Assembly: GCA_934254815.1 (NCBI GenBank)
Contig: CAKQME010000001.1
Coordinates: 1-64,000, forward strand
DNA from: an uncultured Clostridia bacterium
Lineage (GTDB): Bacteria > Bacillota > Clostridia > Christensenellales > Borkfalkiaceae
DNA length: 64,000 nucleotides
Direction of reading: 5' to 3'
In this document: piece by piece, positions 58,072 through 64,000 of the stretch
How positions within the stretch are numbered: the stretch's first letter is position 1
Layout: each line of letters opens with the position of its first letter
Notes under the pieces: generated by a model
Databases searched by the model: none
Seen by the model: the letters and a program-made list of their open reading frames with translations, nothing else
Told to the model about the DNA's origin: nothing
Position numbers and translations under genes: made by a program

Positions 58072-60596
58072 TAAAAGCCCCCTTGCTCGGTTCTGTTGAT
58101 AATGTCTTCCTGAAGCGATTTCGAAAGGGTGGTGAAGAGCGCGGAATATCCGGCGACTCTTACTACCAGCGAACGATAATTTTCGGGGTGTTTCTGCGCG
58201 TCGCGGAGCGTCTCGCGTGAAACTACGTTGAATTGCATATGGCTGCCTTTGCGGTCGAAATAACCCTGAATAAGGGATACGAAGTTTTCAAGCCCGTTTC
58301 TGCCCGCAAGCGCGGTCGGGTGGAATTTCATATTGAACAGAGTTCCGTTCGAAGCTATCGAGTGGTCGAGACAGGATACCGAATTGCAGGACGCGGTAGG
58401 ACCTTTCGTGTCTCTTCCCGCCGCGGGAGAAACTCCGTCGGCAATCGGCGTAAAGGCGAGCCTGCCGTCGGGGGTCGCGCCCGTCTGCGCGCCGAGCGGA
58501 ACGTTTGCCGATACGGGGTAAAGCCCCGCCTGATATCTTCCGCCTCTCGGATTCGTGTACTTTTCGACGGCTTTGGTGTAAACGTAAGCCATCTCTCTTG
58601 CCAAAGTATCGACTTCTTCGTCGTCGTTGCCGTATTTCGGAAGAGCCTGAATATCTTCGAGCAACTGTCCGTAACGGGCTTTGTCCGCTTCGGAACAGTC
58701 GTTGTGTTTAATCGCGTTATAAATCGACTTTATTTCTTCGGCGGTCGGCGTTTTGCCCTCGGCGGCAAGCTGTTTGCAGACTTCAGCGGTCAGCTTTTCG
58801 GCTTTATGTTCGTCGGTGTCTTTGCCGTAGTTGTTGTCGATAGCCGCTTTGAAATCGGCAAGCGTGTATTTTCCGCTTTCGAAAACGAGTTTTTTAACGG
58901 CGAGCATAGCGTCCGCCATGTTGGCTATACCGAAGCCCTGAGGACCTGTGAAATTATATACCGCGCCGCCCTCCTGAACGCTCTTTCCGCGTTTGATACA
59001 GTCTTCTATCATACATGATAAGAAAGGCAACGGACAACGTTCGCCGTGTGCCGTGTCTATCGCGTTGTCGGCGTTTACGAGCAGCGAAACGAAATAATCG
59101 GATTGCGCTTTGTAGGCGTGTTCGAACTCTTCGAAAGTTTTCATTTCCGTTACGTCGCCGGTCTGAACGCCGACTCTTTCGCCGTTTTCGTAGCCGTTCG
59201 AAAATACCATTTCGAGCGGACGCATCATATTGAAGAACGCCGCGTCGTGCCAGCCGTCGGTCTTGCCCGCTTTCTGCGGTTCGACGCAACCTATAATGTC
59301 GTAGTCGCGCGCGTCTTCGAGCGTAAGCCCTCTCGACATAAGCGAGGGAATAATAACTTCGTCGTTATAATAAGCGGGGAAACCTATGCCGGTGCGGGTA
59401 AGTTCCGCCGCGCGTATTAAAAATTCATGCGGAGAGCCGTTCCAAACTCTTACCGAGAACGACGGTTGCGGCAAAAAGACGTGTTCCGTCGCGTTGATCG
59501 ACATAAACGACAAATCGTTTGTGGCGTCGCGACCGTTTACGTCCTGTCCGCCGGCAATAAGGTTCTGGAAGAGCGAATATCCCGCGAAACCCTCTGCGGA
59601 TACCGCGTCGCGGCACTTGTTAAGGTCGTTCAGTTTTACCCAGACGCAGTCCATAAGTTCCTGAGCGTATTCTCTCGTCATTCCGTTTTTACGCGAAATT
59701 TCGTAGTAGGGGAACATGTATTGATCGAAACGACCGGGCGAAATGGAGTGTCCGCTCGATTCTGTCTGAATAAGCATCTGTATAAACCAGAAGCTCTGGC
59801 ATGCCTCGTAGAAGTCGCGCGCGCCGTATTCGGGTACGCGGTCGCAGTTAGCCGCGATTTTTTCGAGTTCGGCTTTTCTTGCTCCGTCGGTTTCTTTCGC
59901 GGCGAGTTCGACGGCGAGCTTAGAATATCTCTTCGCGTAGGTTATCGCCGCTTTGCACGAAATTATCACCGCTTCTAAAAACGCGTGTTTTTTGCAGTAG
60001 TTGCCGTCCGAAACGCGTTCGAGCGCCATTTCGTCTTCGGCTTCTTTGATTATGGACGAAAAGCCTTTTTCGAGAACTTTGCCGTAGTTTACCGTGACGT
60101 GACCTATTCCGTTATAGAAATAATTGCCGGGGGTAAACATATTGTGAGCCATAGCCGTAAGCGTTTCGGGCGCCATATATGCGGTGGCGAGTTCGCTCGT
60201 CGTTTTGCCTTTCCAGTACTTGTATACTTCGTGCAGTATGGTTTTGCTCTCGTCGGAGATGTAGAACGGGTCGGCAGAACGCGTAGCGACGGTGTCGAAT
60301 TCCTTTTCGAGCCATTCGAAAGAATATTCGGGGAACACCTGACACGAACGCGGGTGTATCGTAGCCGAACCGACTATAAGTTCGCGATCTCTTATGGTTA
60401 TAGGAATATTTTCGAGTATATGCCTGAAAGCTTTGGCGCGCCTTAAATAGATAGGTTCGCCCTCGGTCTGTTTGTAAGATTCCGTTATAAGCACCGCTCT
60501 GTCCGTTTCTATTTCGGGCAGTTTAGCGTAAAGCATATTTTTAAGAAAGTCTATTCTGTCAGATTTGGCGATTTTCTCGCTGTAAAATTTCGACAT
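58071..60596 (-). CDS. Glycyl radical dehydratase, glycerol/diol dehydratase-like
   Basis: 841 residues. Active-site Cys and Glu in DIIGCVEPQKAGK (about 432-444), then TDGWHDAAFF with Asp, SGHSISPGRFDQY (His-Ser that hold the diol in glycerol dehydratase), GIGHVTVNY, and glycyl radical loop VVRVAGYSALF near the C-terminus. These fit the B12-independent glycerol/1,2-propanediol dehydratase group better than pyruvate formate-lyase or choline lyase. The product would be 3-hydroxypropanal or propanal. No microcompartment genes are present. Confidence 0.88.
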   Translation of the reverse strand: MSKFYSEKIAKSDRIDFLKNMLYAKLPEIETDRAVLITESYKQTEGEPIYLRRAKAFRHILENIPITIRDRELIVGSATIHPRSCQVFPEYSFEWLEKEFDTVATRSADPFYISDESKTILHEVYKYWKGKTTSELATAYMAPETLTAMAHNMFTPGNYFYNGIGHVTVNYGKVLEKGFSSIIKEAEDEMALERVSDGNYCKKHAFLEAVIISCKAAITYAKRYSKLAVELAAKETDGARKAELEKIAANCDRVPEYGARDFYEACQSFWFIQMLIQTESSGHSISPGRFDQYMFPYYEISRKNGMTREYAQELMDCVWVKLNDLNKCRDAVSAEGFAGYSLFQNLIAGGQDVNGRDATNDLSFMSINATEHVFLPQPSFSVRVWNGSPHEFLIRAAELTRTGIGFPAYYNDEVIIPSLMSRGLTLEDARDYDIIGCVEPQKAGKTDGWHDAAFFNMMRPLEMVFSNGYENGERVGVQTGDVTEMKTFEEFEHAYKAQSDYFVSLLVNADNAIDTAHGERCPLPFLSCMIEDCIKRGKSVQEGGAVYNFTGPQGFGIANMADAMLAVKKLVFESGKYTLADFKAAIDNNYGKDTDEHKAEKLTAEVCKQLAAEGKTPTAEEIKSIYNAIKHNDCSEADKARYGQLLEDIQALPKYGNDDEEVDTLAREMAYVYTKAVEKYTNPRGGRYQAGLYPVSANVPLGAQTGATPDGRLAFTPIADGVSPAAGRDTKGPTASCNSVSCLDHSIASNGTLFNMKFHPTALAGRNGLENFVSLIQGYFDRKGSHMQFNVVSRETLRDAQKHPENYRSLVVRVAGYSALFTTLSKSLQEDIINRTEQGGF

Positions 60597-60633
60597 ATTC
60601 CCTCCTTATAAAGGACTAAATCATTCTGCTAAC

Positions 60634-60662
60634 ATTATATAATAATTTTTATATATTGTCAA
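60634..60662 (-). promoter_or_regulatory. Promoter of the glycyl radical operon
   Basis: Minus strand: TTGACA (60657-60662), 17-bp spacer, TATAAT (60634-60639). Confidence 0.85.
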
Positions 60663-60679
60663 TAGTTTAATCTTGTTTT

Positions 60680-60758
60680 TTGTTGTTTTTCTGCAAAATA
60701 GCAAAAAAGAAAAGGGTCAAACGTTATAAAAACAACAACATTCAACCCAAAACAACAA
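60680..60758. promoter_or_regulatory. Repeated AAAACAACAA sites upstream of the operon
   Basis: AAAACAACAA occurs at 60729-60738 and 60749-60758 (20-bp period), and its complement TTGTTGTTTT at 60680-60689. The set lies just upstream of the promoter -35, as for activator-binding sites such as those of AraC or LuxR-type regulators. Confidence 0.5.
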
Positions 60759-60779
60759 TATTCTGTAATAAATTTATGT

Positions 60780-61268
60780 TTACCGCCCGGTCACTCTGAT
60801 ATCCGCAAGAGAGAAAACGATAACTTTCGAAAGCTCTTTTAAACTCGTTTCTATCTGTAAACCGATTCGCCCGCCGCTGAAAATAATCGTCGGCTGATTT
60901 TTCGCGCTTTCGTCTATCGTCGTTTTAAAGAATTTTTTCATTCCCACGGGCGAGCAACCGCCGTGAATATAGCCCGTAAGCGGCAATAACTCCTTGGATT
61001 TTACCATTTCTACGTTTTTTTCGCCCACGAAAGCCGCCGCCTTTTTCAGGTCGAGTTCCTCGGCAACGGGAACGACGAAAACGTAATGAGCGCCCGATTT
61101 TCCTGCAGTGACTAAAGTCTTATATACTTTTTCGTAGGGTTGACCGAGATAATCGGCTACTTCCGTTCCGCTAAGTGCGGTTTTATCGGGATAGGTGTGG
61201 GTCGTAAATTCCAGCTTTTTCTGTGCAAGCAGTCTTACCGCGTTTGTTTTTTCGTTGGATTTTTCCAT
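60780..61268 (-). CDS. ybaK: Cys-tRNA(Pro)/aminoacyl-tRNA deacylase, YbaK/EbsC family
   Basis: 162 residues, standard length. TNAVRLLAQKKLEFTTHTYP at the start, KTLVTAGKSGAHYVFVVP (catalytic Lys region), and GGCSPVGMKKFF are family hallmarks. It hydrolyses Cys mischarged on tRNA-Pro. ATG at 61268 fits the family; the open frame continues upstream only through overlap with the next gene. Confidence 0.94.
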   Translation of the reverse strand: MEKSNEKTNAVRLLAQKKLEFTTHTYPDKTALSGTEVADYLGQPYEKVYKTLVTAGKSGAHYVFVVPVAEELDLKKAAAFVGEKNVEMVKSKELLPLTGYIHGGCSPVGMKKFFKTTIDESAKNQPTIIFSGGRIGLQIETSLKELSKVIVFSLADIRVTGR

Positions 61269-61270
61269 AA

Positions 61271-62440
61271 TTATGCCGCCGCAGGCAATTTCCGGTTTGC
61301 CTTGAACCATTCCGTGTCTTTGAGTTTTGTCGCGTTGTTCGAACATTTTACTTTTACGACTTTGTCGGCTTCGGTGTATACTACGATATAGCCGTTCATC
61401 GACGTGAATTCGCCTTTGTTATAGTCGACGCAAAGCGAAGTGACGTAAACGTTTTCCGTGTGGGGGAAAACTCTGTCGATAAAAGCCTGAGTCGGGAATT
61501 GGTTGTCGTTGTTTTTGGTGTATTCGGGGCTGCCGGCGCAAGCGCAAACGCAGACGATTTCTGGGTCGATTACGTCGAGTAACGCTTTCGACGACGAGGT
61601 TTTCGAGCCGTGATGTCCTGCCTTGAATAATTTTACTTTGCCGAGTTTGCCTTTGTTTTTCTCGACTAAACTCTCTTCTCCGTCCTCTTCGAGATCGCCC
61701 GTAAACAGATAGCGGTTGTCTTCGCCGTCGGTTTTCTGGGTAATCATGCAGCATACCGAATAATCGTTTTCGGTGCTTGCCTTTTCGTCGTAATATTTCT
61801 GATATAAAAATTCGAGTTCTATGCCGTCGCCCAAAGTGTAAACGGCGTTGTTTTCGGCTACGAGCGAGCCTACCGAATAAACTTTCGTACCGTTTTTCTC
61901 TTTCGTTTCTTCGAGTTCGCGTTTAAAGTTTTTATAAAGGGTAGAGCTGTCTTTCTGATTTGTCTTTGCAAACGTTACCACCGTGCCGACGTTGAGCTTG
62001 TCGAAAAGACTGTCCGTTTTTTCACCTGTGGCGAACCCCGCGTAGTGGTCCTGATGCGCGTGCGTAACTATAACGTATTCGAGCTTGCCGTCGGAAATAT
62101 AGGGCGAAATATAATCGTAAATATCGTCTACGCTGTCGGCGCGGCTGCCCGCGTCGATAAGTATTTCCGTGTTGCCGACCTTTATGAAAGTGCAGTCGCC
62201 CGTGTATTTGTTGCCGAGTTCGAGAAAGTGTATCGATAATTCCTTGTCTTTGAACTCTTCTGCCTTTATGTTGCCCGCCGTGACTTCGTTGTTCGCCGCT
62301 ACCGCGTCGGGAATTATGTATTTCTCGTTGCCGAGAAAGGTCGATGCCGCAAAACCCGCTAAAGCGCCTATCGCAAGCGCGAGAATGCAGCTTATTATCG
62401 TAACCGCGGGATTGATTTTCTGTTTTTTGCGTTTAGCCAT
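61271..62440 (-). CDS. Secreted/membrane metallo-beta-lactamase hydrolase, ComEC C-terminal type
   Basis: 389 residues. Signal anchor (about 13-35, TIISCILALAIGALAGFAAS), then the MBL fold: IDAGSRAD, THAHQDHYAG (metal ligands), and GHHGSKTSSS as in the C-terminal domain of ComEC/Rec2. Stand-alone enzymes of this type act on nucleotides or phosphodiesters outside the cell; the substrate is unknown. It overlaps the upstream membrane-protein gene by 8 nt. Confidence 0.88.
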   Translation of the reverse strand: MAKRKKQKINPAVTIISCILALAIGALAGFAASTFLGNEKYIIPDAVAANNEVTAGNIKAEEFKDKELSIHFLELGNKYTGDCTFIKVGNTEILIDAGSRADSVDDIYDYISPYISDGKLEYVIVTHAHQDHYAGFATGEKTDSLFDKLNVGTVVTFAKTNQKDSSTLYKNFKRELEETKEKNGTKVYSVGSLVAENNAVYTLGDGIELEFLYQKYYDEKASTENDYSVCCMITQKTDGEDNRYLFTGDLEEDGEESLVEKNKGKLGKVKLFKAGHHGSKTSSSKALLDVIDPEIVCVCACAGSPEYTKNNDNQFPTQAFIDRVFPHTENVYVTSLCVDYNKGEFTSMNGYIVVYTEADKVVKVKCSNNATKLKDTEWFKANRKLPAAA

Positions 62441-62993
62441 CTTGTTCCACCCCCGTAACTATTATTGTTCTTATCAGTCTCGAAGAACGGAAAGCGAAAT
62501 GCGAAGATGTAAATTCTTCGTAGTAAATCCCGGCTTTCGAAAGGTCTAAACCGTCAACTTTTTCATATGGTTTCGACCCGTCTTCGCGATAGTAAAAAGT
62601 TCTGATAATCGTATTATCGACAGACTTTCCGAGAAAAGTCGCCTTTGCGCCGCCGTCGCTTAACGTAACCGCGCCGATGATATCGTCCATCGTTATTTCC
62701 GACGAAGACGAAGCCGAGAGTTTGTCTTTTACTTCGGTTAAATCTATTTCGACGTAATCGTTTTCCTGCGCCGCGCCGTTTACCGTGAACGTTCCGAGTT
62801 CGAAGCGGTTGAACTTCGGTGCAAGGATATATCCCGCGACCGCGCCTATTAAGAGAAAGGCGATTACGGCTATGATTACGGGGTACTTTTTGAGTTTTTT
62901 AATCGTTCGTTTGTTTACTTTTACGTCGGGAGCGGATATTTCGGAAGTCTTTTCGACTTTCGTCGCTCGCGATTTGTTGTAGTTTTTCGCCAT
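62433..62993 (-). CDS. Single-pass membrane protein of unknown function
   Basis: 186 residues: basic N-terminus (to about 35), one membrane helix (about 37-58, YPVIIAVIAFLLIGAVAGYIL), then an external beta-rich domain of about 125 residues. TTAAGGAG precedes the ATG. Coupled to the MBL hydrolase downstream and 9 nt after galK. No family recognised; partnership with the hydrolase is inferred from overlap. Confidence 0.75.
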   Translation of the reverse strand: MAKNYNKSRATKVEKTSEISAPDVKVNKRTIKKLKKYPVIIAVIAFLLIGAVAGYILAPKFNRFELGTFTVNGAAQENDYVEIDLTEVKDKLSASSSSEITMDDIIGAVTLSDGGAKATFLGKSVDNTIIRTFYYREDGSKPYEKVDGLDLSKAGIYYEEFTSSHFAFRSSRLIRTIIVTGVEQDG

Positions 62994-63002
62994 AAAGTCT
63001 CC

Positions 63003-64000
63003 TTAATCGAGTATAAGTTCGGCTGTGCCGAGCGGACGGACGCGCGCGGTGAAGACGTTTTCTTTACCGAATACCTCCGCCATTTTCGCCGTGTAATTTC
63101 CGACTTCGCCGTCGGCAACGATGGCGAGTATCGACCCCGCGAATCCGCCGCCGTGAACGCGTACCGCGCCGTCTTTTATTATTTCGCGCGAAAGTTCTAT
63201 GCCGAGTACCACCCGTTGTTCGGTCTCGCCGGGAACAAGACAGTTCTGCAATCTTACGAGCGAAGAAAGCCCCGAACCGTTTACGGCGGCGAGGAACCCC
63301 GCTTTGTCGCCGTTTTTAAGCGCGTCGGCGGCTTTTATAACCCGTTTGTTTTCGTCGTAGAAATGCATTGCGCGAAGAGCCGCTCTGCCGGATATCTTTT
63401 CCGACACGTCCTTGATTTTCGCGTAAAATTCTTCTTCGGGTACGTCGCGCAGAACTTTTTTGCCGAAGTACGCCGCCACCGCTTCCATTTCGGAGCGTAT
63501 AGCCGCGTAGTGTTCGGTAAGCGCGGCGTGGCTGCCGCCCGTGTTGGTTATAACCAACGCGTAACCGTCTATCATACTCAGTTTTTCTATTTCGGGTTCA
63601 GTCGGAACGAGAAAATCGAGTTTCGAAAGCGAGCCTATGGCGATTCCGCTTTGGTCGAGAAGCCCGCACGGTTTGCCGAAATAGACGTTTTCGGCGTATT
63701 GCGAGATAACCGCCTTATCTACGGCGTTTAACTTGCCGTCGAGATATAACGCGTTGAGAATTTCGGCTATTAAAACCTCGTATGCCGCCGACGACGAAAC
63801 GCCCGCTCCGCCGAATACGGTGCTGTTTAAATACGCCGTGAAACCGCCTACGGATAAGCCGCGGTTTTTAATCCCCGCGACGACGCCGCGGGTAAGGGCG
63901 ACGGAAGTGCCTTTCTCTTTGGCTTTAACTTCGACGTCGTTCACGTCTACCGTAAACGGCGCGTAGCCCTCGGAACAGATTTTGATTATGCCGTCGTCGC
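63003..64000 (-). CDS. galK: Galactokinase, partial (start beyond window)
   Basis: GHMP kinase. Motif FGGAGVSSSAAYEVLIAE is the ATP-binding motif 2, CGLLDQSGIAIG carries the catalytic Asp region, and RVHGGGFAGSILAIV is motif 3. It phosphorylates galactose at C1 (Leloir pathway). About 332 residues are visible; the frame stays open to the window end (SEGYAPFTVDVNDV), so roughly 60-80 N-terminal residues are missing. It leads the membrane protein, MBL and ybaK genes. Confidence 0.93.
   Translation of the reverse strand, partial: DDGIIKICSEGYAPFTVDVNDVEVKAKEKGTSVALTRGVVAGIKNRGLSVGGFTAYLNSTVFGGAGVSSSAAYEVLIAEILNALYLDGKLNAVDKAVISQYAENVYFGKPCGLLDQSGIAIGSLSKLDFLVPTEPEIEKLSMIDGYALVITNTGGSHAALTEHYAAIRSEMEAVAAYFGKKVLRDVPEEEFYAKIKDVSEKISGRAALRAMHFYDENKRVIKAADALKNGDKAGFLAAVNGSGLSSLVRLQNCLVPGETEQRVVLGIELSREIIKDGAVRVHGGGFAGSILAIVADGEVGNYTAKMAEVFGKENVFTARVRPLGTAELILD

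Overview
The window is chromosome of a low-to-moderate GC, spore-forming, anaerobic member of the Clostridia. Supporting genes are a SigG-type sporulation sigma factor with a YlmC/YmxH protein, class III anaerobic ribonucleotide reductase, a glycyl radical dehydratase, and B. subtilis-like tRNA-fMet, tRNA-Met and tRNA-Glu. A Christensenellales-like gut bacterium is my guess; the sequence does not prove it. Most genes have clear Shine-Dalgarno sites and TTGACA/TATAAT promoters with 17-bp spacers.

Layout. 0-2.4 kb: two interspersed repeat families (R1, R2), a membrane-tethered XRE regulator and a frameshifted DUF4097 lipoprotein. 2.4-6.2 kb: amino-sugar operon of a stand-alone GlmU acetyltransferase domain, GlmM and GlmS. 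6.2-8.9 kb: Ktr potassium uptake pair and an SGNH hydrolase. 9-10.2 kb: a lipoprotein with an RsgI-like domain. 10.4-11 kb: a candidate ncRNA and a three-tRNA array. 10.97-19.87 kb: an integrative mobilizable element inserted in the 3' end of tRNA-Glu. It carries a MobV-type relaxase with a pMV158-like oriT, a LexA-box promoter, a type IIS restriction-modification system (two methyltransferases plus an AlwI/BstNBI-like nuclease), an unrecognised soluble/membrane gene pair, and a large serine recombinase. 20-22.3 kb: a vWA-like protein, a candidate ncRNA and a lipoprotein. 22.4-27.9 kb (minus): amino-acid ABC transporter, YerC/YecD-like regulator, PgpH, YbeY and Era in one run. 28-33 kb: small proteins and a 1168-residue MACPF-type lipoprotein under its own XRE repressor. 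32.9-34.1 kb: rpsF-ssb-rpsR. 34-38.4 kb: GH20 hexosaminidase and a DUF5107/TPR protein. 38.6-39.8 kb: cysK behind a Cys-codon leader peptide and attenuator. 40-41.2 kb: sigG and ylmC. 41.5-48.8 kb: oleate hydratase with TetR, ArsP_2 permease, HD protein, MATE pump and two anchored unknowns. 48.8-54 kb: NrdR-controlled nrdD-nrdG-dut and a surface protein. 54-55 kb: repeats and an XRE repressor facing a short transcript. 55-64 kb (minus): FtsH, glycyl radical enzyme plus activase, YbaK, a ComEC-like metallo-hydrolase, a membrane protein and the 3' part of galactokinase.

The standout systems are the tRNA-Glu element with its SOS-type mobilization promoter and unknown cargo pair, the cysteine attenuator of cysK, and the repressor-controlled MACPF lipoprotein. 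Several accessory genes carry single-base frameshifts, mostly in short homopolymers. These may be assembly errors, so breakage calls should be treated with care.
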